Of a stretch of 64,000 nucleotides of DNA, positions 31,610-41,500 are shown piece after piece; within the stretch, counting starts at the first letter, position 1; each line of letters begins with the position of its first letter. The stretch is from an uncultured bacterium (GTDB taxonomy: Bacteria > Hydrogenedentota > Hydrogenedentia > Hydrogenedentales > CAILVY01). The notes below the pieces were generated by a model. The model was not told the DNA's origin. It was given only the letters and a program-made list of their open reading frames with translations, and searched no databases. Both the position numbers and the translations under genes were made by a program. The stretch is from the NCBI GenBank assembly GCA_937951485.1, contig CALEDJ010000003.1, positions 49,663-113,662 of the forward strand. The letters are read 5' to 3'.

Positions 31610-32382
31610 CGACGATGATCATAGTGCTTTGCAGTGTTGCGGTGGAGCCGCCGGGACAGTCCCCCGGCGCATGGCCCGCCGTGGTGCGCGTGCTGGAGAA
31701 CGACGAAGCGCTGCTCGGGCACCATCGCGGCTATCTCGCATACCTGGCGAAGCATCCCGGCCTGGAACGCGCGGAGGGGGCGTTCAATGAACTCATGCTG
31801 GCGACCCGCTTCCGGCGGCTGGTGACCGCCTTTGATGAAGCACTGCTGCGCGACGCCGCCGCGCAGGCGGCGTTTGACCGGCACTACGACGCTTTCGCAA
31901 AAGACGATGCGCCGTCGGATGCGCCGGACGCCCTTGCGTTCGGCGACACCGCGGCGGGCGCGGCCTGGCGCGCGCTGGAGGAACACTTCCGCGCCTATCC
32001 GCACCGGCTCGCGATTTGGCGCGACCGGCATAAGGCGCTTGCCGCCGATGCGCAGGCGCGCACATGGATTCGCTGGTGGCACTGCCGCATCCGGCGCACG
32101 CCGGAACTGGGCGTCGCCTATCTCGCCTATCTCCAGCGCGTGCGCCGGCAGCCCGAAGAGGCCCATGCAACGGAACGCCGCTGGGCCGCGCAGTTCGGTC
32201 CCGCACCGGAATGGCCGCCGAAGGCGGCCCCGCCGGCATTGTCGCCTGTGAGCCAGGACGAAACGTTTCCCCCGGACCGCGATCGCCTCATGCCGGAGCG
32301 GCCCCGCGTGGATCGCCCCGCCAGGCCCGCCATGCCGCGTATGCCCGACAAACCCGAGCGCCCCACCCTGAGAACGCCATAG
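31606..32382 (+). CDS. Unknown protein, third gene of the G1P-dehydrogenase operon
   Basis: A 258-residue protein not matched to any family I know. A short hydrophobic start (TTMIIVLCSVAVEP) may be a signal peptide. An Ala/Arg/His-rich helical region follows (LENDEALLGHHRGYLAYLAKHPGLERAEGAF, FRAYPHRLAIWRDRHKALAAD, RTPELGVAYLAYLQRV). Two segments resemble each other (HHRGYLAYLAKHPG and GVAYLAYLQRVRRQP), hinting at an internal repeat. The last 50 residues are a Pro/Arg-rich tail (DRLMPERPRVDRPARP). The start overlaps the dehydrogenase stop by 4 nt, so the two are co-translated. Confidence 0.7.
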   Translation: MTTMIIVLCSVAVEPPGQSPGAWPAVVRVLENDEALLGHHRGYLAYLAKHPGLERAEGAFNELMLATRFRRLVTAFDEALLRDAAAQAAFDRHYDAFAKDDAPSDAPDALAFGDTAAGAAWRALEEHFRAYPHRLAIWRDRHKALAADAQARTWIRWWHCRIRRTPELGVAYLAYLQRVRRQPEEAHATERRWAAQFGPAPEWPPKAAPPALSPVSQDETFPPDRDRLMPERPRVDRPARPAMPRMPDKPERPTLRTP

Positions 32383-32406
32383 GGTTGGAGTGGGATGCCC
32401 GGGAAC

Positions 32407-32470
32407 AGATGCGAGGCGGGGGAAAGGCGAAAAAGGACCGAAAAGACATAGAAGACCAAAAGGACCCGCA
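32407..32470 (+). repeat. 9-nt-period purine repeat
   Basis: Units AAAGGCGAA, AAAGGACCG, AAAAGACAT, AGAAGACCA and AAAGGACCC run in phase in the gap between convergent genes. Confidence 0.65.
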
Positions 32471-32575
32471 GCAATTATTCCGGCGTTTCTCCTGAAAGAC
32501 GGTTTGTGCGGGAATGTTTGATGTCGTATGGGTCCTATTTTGGTCTTATTGCCTGACGCGCCTTCGCCGCGCCCC

Positions 32576-33334
32576 CTACATCGCGATAAAGCCGCCGTCC
32601 ACGATCATCTCCGCGCCGGTCATCCAGGAGGATTCATCGGACGCGAGGAAGAGGGCGGCATAGGCGATGTCGCGGGCGACGCCGAGGCGGCGCAGGGGGA
32701 GTTCGGCGGCGATGGCCTTCTTTTTCTCCTCGGTGAGGTAGGGCGCCTGGAGGGGCGTGTCAATCATGCCGGGGTGGATGACATTGCACCGGATGTTGTC
32801 CGGGCCGAACTGCACTGCGAGCGATTTGGCCAGGGAAATCAGCGCGCCTTTGGCGCAGGTGTAGGAATCCTGGGCGAGCGTGAAGCCCGCGAGCGCGGAA
32901 ATGGACCCCACAAGGATGATCGATCCGCCGCCCGCCTCACGCAGGCGCGGGATGCCGTGCTTGGTCAGGAAAAACGCGCCCTTGAGGTTGATGGCCTGCA
33001 CGATGTCCCAGTTCTCTTCCGTGGTCTCGATGACTGACTTGTCGCGGTCTTTCCACAGCACGCCCGCGTTCGCATAGAGGATGTCAAGTTTGCCGAAACG
33101 GGCGACGGCCTCGTCCACGCCGCGCTTCACATCCGCCTCCTTGCTTACGTCGCCGATCACGGCGGCCGCTTCGCCGCCAGCGGCGCGCGCCGCCGCGACG
33201 GTCTCCTCCGCCGCCTGACGGTTGATGTCGAAAACAAGCACTTTTGCGCCTTCCTGCGCGAACAGCACGGATGCCTCGCGTCCCATGCCCATGCCCGCGC
33301 CGGTGATAACCGCCACCTTGTCCTTCAACCGCAT
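32576..33334 (-). CDS. Short-chain dehydrogenase/reductase (SDR)
   Basis: A 252-residue classical SDR. It has the cofactor motif TGAGMGMGR, YANAG (the NNAG position, altered), catalytic Ser in VGSISALAG, the YxxxK pair in SYTCAKGAL, and HPGMIDTPL after it. It probably oxidises or reduces a sugar, polyol or keto-acid with NAD(P). ATG 33334 has GGGAGG 9 nt upstream; a longer frame would swallow that site. The gene stands alone between repeats, so the substrate is unknown. Confidence 0.9.
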   Translation of the reverse strand: MRLKDKVAVITGAGMGMGREASVLFAQEGAKVLVFDINRQAAEETVAAARAAGGEAAAVIGDVSKEADVKRGVDEAVARFGKLDILYANAGVLWKDRDKSVIETTEENWDIVQAINLKGAFFLTKHGIPRLREAGGGSIILVGSISALAGFTLAQDSYTCAKGALISLAKSLAVQFGPDNIRCNVIHPGMIDTPLQAPYLTEEKKKAIAAELPLRRLGVARDIAYAALFLASDESSWMTGAEMIVDGGFIAM

Positions 33335-33472
33335 GACTTTCATCCTCCCGCCATGATGTGCGTTGTGTGTAATTTTCTGGTTTCCGCCCGCAGCAACAAG
33401 CCCGCTGCCGGGGCGCATATTAAACCGCTTTCACCTTGGCGAAATCCAATGCGACGGGAACGATTTTATTCC

Positions 33473-33572
33473 CTCACCCCGCCCCGCTCCCGAAAAGAGA
33501 GGGCGATTCCGGCGAGAGAATCGAAGGAAGGGTGCCACTCCCTCTCCCTCCGGGAGAGGGCCGGGGTGAGGG
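33473..33572. repeat. CCTCACCCC...GGGGTGAGGG inverted-repeat element, copy 1
   Basis: CCTCACCCCGCCCC at the left and GGGCCGGGGTGAGGG at the right bound about 100 nt that contain CCCTCTCCCTCCGGGAGAGGG. A second copy lies at 58446-58544. This is a type of intergenic repeat found in many bacterial genomes. Confidence 0.65.
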
Positions 33573-33670
33573 CGAGCATCGAGACAACTTATTGCATTTG
33601 GGAACGAGGAGGAATCGAGCGATCCCCCGGATCGCCGGATGACTTTCAGTATTTGAGAGGCTGATGAATT

Positions 33671-33855
33671 TCGGAGTGCGCAAGCCATGCTTGCGCTTTT
33701 TCTTTCGTAACAACGCAACCTTCAGGTTTACAGACAACATTCAGGGGCGAATGTGAGCAAGAAAGCAAAGGCGGAAGCATGGCTTGCGCAGCCCAAAGGG
33801 AAGGAGTTTTGAGCGACAAGAAAAAGAAAGCGCAAGCGTGGCTTGCGCACTCCGA
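33671..33855. repeat. Inverted-repeat element (GTGCGCAAGCC family), copy B
   Basis: Perfect terminal arms TCGGAGTGCGCAAGCC (33671-33686) and GGCTTGCGCACTCCGA (33840-33855) continue as an imperfect palindrome to about 38 nt. A third internal arm (GGAAGCATGGCTTGCGCAGCCC, about 33772-33793) equals the right end of copy A at 11658-11784. Confidence 0.7.
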
Positions 33856-34027
33856 AAGGGGACGTTGTGTCAAATGGCTTACAATATTCGTCATGATGAG
33901 CGTTGCTTGGTTCCCCGACCGCCGGGTAAGCGCCTGCGGCAGCGTCCTGAATCCCGTTGTTGCAAGGCAAGGAGCAGACCCGCGCGTCACGTCAAAGATC
34001 CGCATCTTATCCAGCGATTGGGGGGTA

Positions 34028-34057
34028 TTGGGGAATTGCCCCGGGAGAGGGTATAAT
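34028..34057 (+). promoter_or_regulatory. Candidate promoter of the alpha-mannosidase gene
   Basis: A perfect TATAAT (34052-34057), with TTGGGG (34028-34033) at 18-nt spacing, lies about 55 nt before the start. Confidence 0.5.
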
Positions 34058-34109
34058 GCGCCGCCTGTGACAGCGGGCAATCCCATTGCATTAAGAAAGG
34101 CGGATGTCC

Positions 34110-37100
34110 ATGCCGTATTTTGAAATTGAACGCAAGACGGAACTGCGTCAACTCCGCAACCGGATCGGCGAGATTGAAAGCGCGGTTTTTTCGCCGTGTC
34201 ATCCTGTTGCAAGCATCGAGGTGTGCGTGACGGGGCCGAAAAAAGGCCCCGAAAGCCCGCCGCAGTCCGGGTGGAAGCCGTTTAAAATCATGGACCGGTG
34301 GGGCGGCTATGACCAGAGCACCTGGTTCCGTCTGCGGGCGACAGTGCCGGCGTCTTTCCGGGGCGAGCGGGTGGTTGCGGTGGTCCGCCTTGCGGAACAC
34401 TCCCATTGGGCGGGGGTGGGGCCGCGGCAGGAGTCGGGCGAGGCGCTTGCCTACGTCAACGGCAAGCCGTTTCAGGGGGTGGACCGCAACCATGATTTCA
34501 TCGTGTTGACGGAAAAGGCGCGCGGTGGGGAGTCCTTTGAAGTTCTTCTGGAAGCATGCCCCAGCGCCTGGCTGGACATGACCCACGTTTTCTCCCGTGC
34601 GGCACTGGCGGTGATGAATATGCCGGTCTGGGATTTTTACTGGGACGGCACGGTGTATTTGGACGTGGTGGAGGTGTTGGACCCCGACAGCGAGGCGCGG
34701 CGTCGCTTACAGGCGCTGGTGGATGCGGCCATTCGGGCGGTGGATTTGCAGCCCCGGGACAGCCCGGCGTTTTTGGAATCGATCCGCCGCGCGCGGCGCC
34801 TGCTGCACGACGGGCTGAAGGATTTTGAAACGAGCGAACATCTGGGCAAACTCACCCTGATCGGCCATTCGCACATTGACACGGCGTGGTTGTGGCCGCT
34901 GCGGGAGACCCGGCGCAAGGTCGGGCGCACGTGGGCCACGATGCTGCGGCTGATGGAGCAGTATCCGGAGTTCGTCTTTGCGGCGAGCCAGCCGGAACTC
35001 TACATGTTCGCGAAGGATCACTACCCGGAACTATGGCGGCAGATCAAACGCCGGGTGAAGGAGGGGCGCTGGGAGCCGTGCGGCGCGTCGTGGGTCGAGC
35101 AGGACAACAACATGCCTTCCGGCGAGGCGCTGGTGCGCCAGTTTCTGTACGGCAACCGTTTCTATGAGCGGGAACTCGGCGTGCGGTCGCGCACCGCCTG
35201 GCTGCCGGACGCGTTCGGCTATCCGTGGACCCTGCCGCAAATTCTGAAGAAGTGCGGGATGGACACCTTCTGCACCATCAAGATCAGTTGGAGCCAGTAC
35301 ACGCGCTTCCCCTACGGCTATTTCCACTGGCAGGGCCTCGACGGCACGCGCATCCCCGCCGTCATGATGCCGCTCAACTACAACGGCGATCCCACGCCGA
35401 GGGACTGCATCCGGCAGCGGGCGGAGTTCCAGCAGAAGGAACTGCTGGAAGAAGGACCGCTGACCTTCGGCTGGGGCGACGGCGGCGGCGGGCCGACCCC
35501 GAAGATGATCGAGTATGGCCGGCGCCTCAAGAACATCGTGGGCGTGCCGCGTTGTTCGTTCGGGCGCACGGAAGACTGTCTCGACCGCATGCATGCGGAG
35601 GCCGCCGGCAAGGAGGTTCCGGTGTACAACGGCGAGTTGTATCTGGAACTGCACCGCGGCTGTCAGACCACCCAGGCGCGCACCAAGCGCAACAACCGCA
35701 AATGCGAGTTTCTGCTGCAAAACGCGGAGTGGCTTTCGACGCTTGCGATGCTGCACGGCGGGCGTTATGACCGGAAGACGCTGCACCAGGCGTGGCGCAT
35801 TCTGCTGACGCACCAGTTCCACGATATCCTGCCGGGGTCGTCCATCACAGAGGTGTATGAAGACGCCGACAAGAACTACGCAACCGTGCGCAGTCTGGGC
35901 CAGCGGGTGCTCGAACAGGCGGCGGCGCATCTATGCGCCCGTATGGACACACAAGGGTCGGGAATCCCGGTGGCGGTCTTCAATCCGCTGTCGTGGCTGC
36001 GCACGGATGTCGCCACGGTAAAAACCAGACTGCCCCGGGGCGCGTTTCATATTGTCGCGCCGGACGGGACCGTGATGCCGAGTCAGCGGGTCAGCGCGGA
36101 CGAGGCGATATTTGAGACGCAATCCGTGCCGCCGCTCGGCTATGCGGTCTATCGTCTGGTTTCCGGCGCGAAGCAACCGCCGCGCCCGGCGGGCATGCTC
36201 AAGGCGACAACGAAGTCGCTGGAAAATGATTTTCTGCGCATCCGACTCGACGCCTTCGGGCGTTTCACCAGCGTGTATGACAGGGTGGAGGGCCGCGAAG
36301 TGATCGCGCCGGGACAACGCGGCAACGCGCTCCAACTTTTCGACGACCGCCCCGCGAGCAACGACGCCTGGGACGTGGACCACAATTTCGACACGCGGAT
36401 GTGGGAACCGGGCAGGGCGTCCATCGAAGTGCTCGAAACCGGGCCGGTGCGCGCCGTTGTGCGGGTGACGCGCAGAACGGAACGCAGCACCTTCGTGCAG
36501 GACATCACGCTGTATGCACTGCTCCCGCGCGTGGACATCGTGAACCGGGTGGATTGGCATGAGAAGCGGACCCTGCTCAAGGTCGCCTTCCCGGTGGACA
36601 TACTCAGCCACCGCGCCACGTATCACATCCAATTCGGAACGGTCGAGCGCGCCACGCACCAGAACACCGATTTCGACCGCGCGCGCTTTGAAGTCGCGGG
36701 GCATCACTGGGCCGACCTTTCGGAGGGCGACTACGGCGTAAGCCTGTTGAACGACTGCAAATACGGCTACGACGTGGTCGGCAATACGTTGCGGCTTTCA
36801 CTTTTGCGCGCGCCTGTGGAACCGGACCCCTGCGCCGACCAGGGCGCTCACGAATTCGTCTATTCGCTCTATCCCCACATCGGCGACTGGCGCTGCGGCA
36901 CGGTGCAGCAGGGCTATGAACTGAATCAGCCGTTGTTGGTGGCGGCCGTGTCACCGGGCAACGGCGCGCTTCTGCCGGTCGCCGCGTTTGCCGCGGTGGA
37001 TGTGGACAACGTAATCATCAGCGCGGTGAAAAAGGCGGAGGACTCCGACGCCGTCATCGTGCGGCTCTACGAAACCTGCGGCCGGCGCGGCGATGTCGTC

Positions 37101-37274
37101 GTCACTTTCGGCGAAACTCCCGCCGCCGTCACGGAATGCGATATGATGGAGGAAAACGACGCGCCCGTCCGAGTGCGCGGCAATCAGGCGATGTTCTACA
37201 TCAAGCCCTACGAAATAAAGACCTTCAAGATTCGGTTTTCGCGGAAATCGCAACGTCGGACACAGCGCGGATGA
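34110..37274 (+). CDS. Alpha-mannosidase, glycoside hydrolase family 38
   Basis: A 1054-residue GH38 enzyme that removes alpha-linked mannose. The catalytic domain (about 245-560) shows the zinc site GHSHIDTAWLWPLRETRRK, PELYMFAKDHYPELW, the WVEQDNNMPSGEALVRQFLYG block, the nucleophile region AWLPDAFGYPWTLPQIL and HQFHDILPGSSI. The N-terminal beta domain and C-terminal sandwich (LENDFLRIRLDAFG, NRVDWHEKRTLLKVAFP) are complete. No signal peptide is visible, so it probably acts in the cytoplasm on imported oligosaccharides. ATG 34110 has AAAGG 9 nt upstream; ATG 34104 is too close to it. The DUF3810 gene follows after 27 nt. Confidence 0.9.
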   Translation: MPYFEIERKTELRQLRNRIGEIESAVFSPCHPVASIEVCVTGPKKGPESPPQSGWKPFKIMDRWGGYDQSTWFRLRATVPASFRGERVVAVVRLAEHSHWAGVGPRQESGEALAYVNGKPFQGVDRNHDFIVLTEKARGGESFEVLLEACPSAWLDMTHVFSRAALAVMNMPVWDFYWDGTVYLDVVEVLDPDSEARRRLQALVDAAIRAVDLQPRDSPAFLESIRRARRLLHDGLKDFETSEHLGKLTLIGHSHIDTAWLWPLRETRRKVGRTWATMLRLMEQYPEFVFAASQPELYMFAKDHYPELWRQIKRRVKEGRWEPCGASWVEQDNNMPSGEALVRQFLYGNRFYERELGVRSRTAWLPDAFGYPWTLPQILKKCGMDTFCTIKISWSQYTRFPYGYFHWQGLDGTRIPAVMMPLNYNGDPTPRDCIRQRAEFQQKELLEEGPLTFGWGDGGGGPTPKMIEYGRRLKNIVGVPRCSFGRTEDCLDRMHAEAAGKEVPVYNGELYLELHRGCQTTQARTKRNNRKCEFLLQNAEWLSTLAMLHGGRYDRKTLHQAWRILLTHQFHDILPGSSITEVYEDADKNYATVRSLGQRVLEQAAAHLCARMDTQGSGIPVAVFNPLSWLRTDVATVKTRLPRGAFHIVAPDGTVMPSQRVSADEAIFETQSVPPLGYAVYRLVSGAKQPPRPAGMLKATTKSLENDFLRIRLDAFGRFTSVYDRVEGREVIAPGQRGNALQLFDDRPASNDAWDVDHNFDTRMWEPGRASIEVLETGPVRAVVRVTRRTERSTFVQDITLYALLPRVDIVNRVDWHEKRTLLKVAFPVDILSHRATYHIQFGTVERATHQNTDFDRARFEVAGHHWADLSEGDYGVSLLNDCKYGYDVVGNTLRLSLLRAPVEPDPCADQGAHEFVYSLYPHIGDWRCGTVQQGYELNQPLLVAAVSPGNGALLPVAAFAAVDVDNVIISAVKKAEDSDAVIVRLYETCGRRGDVVVTFGETPAAVTECDMMEENDAPVRVRGNQAMFYIKPYEIKTFKIRFSRKSQRRTQRG

Positions 37275-37301
37275 GATGCGCCCGCGCCGGGGAGAAGCGG
37301 C

Positions 37302-38456
37302 ATGAGCGACGCGATGAGAGGACAACGGGGGGGCATGGTGCGCGCGCGCATCGCGGGCTGGGCGCTGGCGATCGCGCTGTGGGGCTTCTCCATCGGCTGG
37401 TTTCTCGCGCCGCCCACGGGGGAATTTGTGGACCGCTTCTACAGTCGCGGGCTGTACAGGTGGGTGACGGCGGTCATCGTGCCGATGACCTCGCGGGCGC
37501 CGTTTTCCCTGGCATTGGCGCTGGTCGTCGGCGGGGTGTCGCTTTTTGTGCTGCTGTGGCTTGTGAATTGGGCGGTGCGGCGCGGCATCTGGGGCATGTC
37601 CCACTGGCGCGGACTGATCTGGGGTCCGAAGTGGGCCTTTCTGATAGCGCCCTTTCTATTGACCTGGTTCATTGTGTTCTGGGGCGCGGGCTATCAACGG
37701 CTGACGCCGGAACAGCGCCTCAACCTTGACACGACCGCCATCACGCCCGAAGAATCCGAACAACTTCGCGGCATGCTGCTGGAAGTCATCGAGCACAGCC
37801 TGCCCGCCGATGAAAGCGCCCGCGACACCGACCGCGCCATCGCGGCGGTCGCCGCCGCCATGCGTGATATCTTCAGGGAATGGGACGGCAAATCGCCCGT
37901 GATTCCGCCGCGCGTCAAAGCGACGCCGAAGGGCATGCTCCTGTTCAACGGCACGTCGGGCGTCTGCACGCCCTTCACGCTGGAGCCGCATGTGGACGGC
38001 GCGCTCCCCGACACATGGTTCGTCGCTACCGGCGCGCATGAACTTGCACACATCGCCGGCATGTGTCGCGAGGAGGAGGCCGAATTCATCGGTTACGCCG
38101 CCGGGCTGCGCGCCGACGACGCCTTCGCCCGTTACGCCGCCGCGCTGAACCTCTACCTCGATCTCGCGCGGCAACTTCCCGGCCAGCAACATCGCGAGGC
38201 CGTGGAGCGCCTTCCCGAAACGGCCCGCGAAGACATCACGCGCCTCCGCGAAACCACCCGGCGCTACCGTGTGGACTGGTTCTCCAAGGTGAGTTGGCGC
38301 GTGTACGACTCCTACCTCAAATCCCAGGGCATCGCCGAAGGCGTCAAGAACTACCAGCGCGGCGTCGCCCTGTTCGTCTATGCGTGGCGCCAGGGTCTCG
38401 TCTCCGTCCCGGCCATGTCCCTTTCGGATGCCGCCGCCACAGGTCTGGCAACGTAA
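37302..38456 (+). CDS. DUF3810 membrane protein with HExxH motif
   Basis: A 384-residue protein with three N-terminal membrane helices (about 18-32, 65-88, 107-126) and a large extracytoplasmic domain. GAHELAHIAGMCREEEAEFIGYAAG supplies a metallopeptidase-type HExxH with a downstream glutamate, typical of DUF3810. Peptidase activity is plausible but unproven for the family. The start at 37302 has GGGGAG 8 nt upstream. It probably shares a transcript with the mannosidase. A 15-bp hairpin follows. Confidence 0.8.
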   Translation: MSDAMRGQRGGMVRARIAGWALAIALWGFSIGWFLAPPTGEFVDRFYSRGLYRWVTAVIVPMTSRAPFSLALALVVGGVSLFVLLWLVNWAVRRGIWGMSHWRGLIWGPKWAFLIAPFLLTWFIVFWGAGYQRLTPEQRLNLDTTAITPEESEQLRGMLLEVIEHSLPADESARDTDRAIAAVAAAMRDIFREWDGKSPVIPPRVKATPKGMLLFNGTSGVCTPFTLEPHVDGALPDTWFVATGAHELAHIAGMCREEEAEFIGYAAGLRADDAFARYAAALNLYLDLARQLPGQQHREAVERLPETAREDITRLRETTRRYRVDWFSKVSWRVYDSYLKSQGIAEGVKNYQRGVALFVYAWRQGLVSVPAMSLSDAAATGLAT

Positions 38457-38485
38457 TTAAACACCGTCGCGAGACTGAAAAGCCG

Positions 38486-38524
38486 CAGCGCCCGTATCGG
38501 TCGCGCAAGCCGATACGGGCGCTG
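38486..38524. terminator. Perfect 15-bp hairpin between convergent genes
   Basis: CAGCGCCCGTATCGG pairs perfectly with CCGATACGGGCGCTG around a 9-nt loop, exactly in the gap between the convergent DUF3810 gene and the secreted-protein gene. It probably terminates in both directions, although a T run is absent. Confidence 0.65.
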
Positions 38525-38547
38525 TCGTCTGATGCGACATACTGACA

Positions 38548-41500
38548 TTATTCAGGGGCGGGGCCGGGCATGAAGCCGTCCTCGCCATCAAGGCTCGGAT
38601 GATAGCCGCCCGAATTGTAGAACTGGATCGCGCGGAGTAGTTCACTCAGGCTGATTTTCCAGTCCTGCGGATTATAGTCCGAGGAATGCGGGGAGCAATC
38701 CGTGTTGCCCGGCCCCGGCCCGTAACCGTCCTCTGACTCCGATGCGCAGTGTAACCCGAACGTATTGAAAAATTGGATTATTCGGAGTAATTCGGTGATT
38801 TCTATCTTCCAATTCGCCGGGTTGTAGTCGGCAGCATGGAAGCCTGGGGCTGGTGTGCCCTCGCCTTCGCCTTCGCCTTCGCCTTCGCCCTCACCCTCAC
38901 CCTCGCCCTCGCCCCCTTCACCCTCGCCTTCCGGTTCTACGGGAAGAGCATTTGCCATGATAATGTGGACCGGATTCTCTCCGCCGGTAAACATGATGGG
39001 CTGCACGAAGAATCCCGGAACTATGGCGCAGAACCGGATCACCACTTCGTGGCGTGCGCCGGGAGGAATGTTGTAGAGGAATCCTGTCGTGATAATGAAT
39101 GGCGCCTCAGTGCTGGCCGCGCCGATGATCGTCTCCTCGGTGTTGTTGATCAGGGTGAATATGCCGGTGACGCAGTCGCCGACAAAAACCGCGCCGAGGT
39201 CCAAAATGGGGGGCACTACCTGGAGATCGGGAATTATCTCCCCTTCGCCCTCGCCTTCGCCTTCACCTTCACCGATGTCCTCATAGCAGGGCGGATAGCA
39301 GCCGCCGCCGTTGTACGCCACGCTGGTGTCAATGGCCGCCAGCACGAAGTTCAACAGATCGCCGGGACCGCTCACGAAGGCGCGGTATTCGGCGAGGTTG
39401 CACACGCCGTCGAGGTCCGCATCGCCATAACTGGCCAGATATAGTTCGGCGGACCGGTCATAGTCGCTGAGGTCCATCTCGGCGCCAAGCCCGGTAAGAA
39501 CCATGGAAAGCGTGTTCAAAACCCCGGCCTCGCCGATGGTCAGCGAACCCGCGATGAAGGTCCGGAGCACATTTCTCGGCATGATGGTGAAGACGATGGG
39601 GTTCACCGTGTTCAGCCGTTGGTTCGCCAGCGCGTCATTGGCTGCCCAGGCGGCGCGCACACAACAGTGCGTGGGCGCAATGGGCATTGAGAGCACCATG
39701 TCCAGCAGTTGCGCCTGGGCGGCGTCCACCATGCTGTTGCCGGTCAAATCAGCGGTGAAGGGGTCCGCGCCCCGATGATCGTAAATCACGATCGTGGCGT
39801 TCAGCATGCCTGCGCTGATGCCCGGTCCTTCACAGACAATATCGCACGGTTGCGGGCATACCGGCGGCGGTTCGCCTTCCCCTTCGCCTTCGCCCTCGCC
39901 TTCCCCTTCGCCTTCGCCGCCCAGACACGGCGCGTACGCGCTCAGGTTGCTTGCCCTGAAGCCCTCCGGCACACCGCCTCCCCAGGACAGCCCCGCCAAT
40001 CCATCGAACATCTGGAGATTGAGCCAGGTGATGACAATCCGTCCGTCCCAGAACATTTCTATCTGGAAACTGGCGGTGTCCCCGGTGAAGTTCATGTCCA
40101 CCCGCACCTGGTTCCAGGTCACCACCACGCGGTCCGGCAATTGCGCCCAGGAAATCGTACCGCCATCCTGCGGTTTCAGGTCGTCGAACATGCCGGAGAT
40201 GCGCGGCAGCCGGAAATGGTTGTCATAGGTTTCCGACTTCGCAGTGTCGCCTTCGGTGAAGGTGATGTAGCCGTTGCTGCCGACATAGAATGTGTCATAT
40301 GCCACGCCATAGAGCCAGACGGTCTTGCCGCCGCTCAGCGTGATTTCCACAAAGGCGTCATCCCCCAGCGGCAACGGCGTATGTCCCGCCGGGTCCGTGC
40401 CATATGCCGTGGCCGGGTCTATACACGCGGTATAGCGATTGCTGATTATGCTTGGAACAAACTGAATCCGCTTGTAACTCAGGTCGTTGTTGACAATGAA
40501 ACGCTCGGTGAACCAGTCCGTCACGTCGCCTTGGCTGGGCGTGCCGGAGAAGTTCAATTCGGCGTCATTGAACGGCAGGTCCAGGGGCCCTTCATAAGGC
40601 GTCCAGGGAATGGTGAAGAGCGGCAGGTCAAAGCGCATGCTGAACACCTTGAGATAAAGTGACGGGAAGAAGTCCAGCGTAATCGCCAATTCAGCGTTTT
40701 CGTCGTAAGTGGCCAGTTCCTGGTAACCTTCTTCGGGCACGATCACATCAATTTCCTGGCCCTCTTCGGTGAAGATGCTGCCGTCGCTGACGCGAATGGC
40801 GTCGCATGTCATCGCACCGTCCGCCGCGATGGAAACGTCCACCGCCGCCCCGCCGCTCAGCGGAATCCAACTCAGCCAATCCGGGATGTCCACCTGCCCG
40901 AGGATCAGGGCGACAATATCCACGGAAAAGAGGTTTCGCCGGGGGGTTGCATCGTGCAGGGTGGACACCGAATCCAGCAGATAGGTGTCGAAGGTGTCAT
41001 GGGCGGTGGTGCGCAGGTCGAAGTTGGGAATATAGGGGATGTCGAACTGAATCGGGTTGATGCCGATAAATCCGAGATCAATCGCGGCCTTGGTGAACAA
41101 TTCCGCGCCGAAATCATAACCCCAACTGCCCGCCGCCGTGCCGGGCTTGAGAATCTCGTTGACCAGCCAGAAATAGCCCTGCACGTTGCCCATGTAGGTG
41201 TAAGCGGCCACGGCCCGCAGCCGCACCTGCAACACGAAACCGCCCGGTTCTTCCGTGCCGCCGCCCGGCCACCACCCGGAATCCATGCCCACATTGAATC
41301 CCTGCGCCGGGGCGGTGAACTGCACCAGTTGGTTCTGCGCCGCCTTCGCGGGATCGCCCCACGCGCTGACCGCCGCCGGTTCCACCGTGGTTTCCGGCGC
41401 GGGTCCCATGGGCATATCGTCGGCGTTCGCCATGGCCGCCGCGCCGCGATCAAAAACCTGGAGAAGGCTGCTGCCCGTGGCGAAGTCAATCCGAATCATG

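Larger units (their letters stand above)
33335..34109. other. 775-nt intergenic region made largely of repeats
   Basis: It contains the CCTCACCCC/GGGGTGAGG element (about 33473-33572), the inverted-repeat element at 33671-33855 and a promoter-like TATAAT at 34052. Short frames here follow the repeats and do not look like genes. Confidence 0.6.

Noticed and set aside
38855..38940. CRISPR-like regular repeat
   Set aside because: It is a 6-nt coding repeat for Gly-Glu with no spacers; no CRISPR array or cas gene was seen anywhere in the window.
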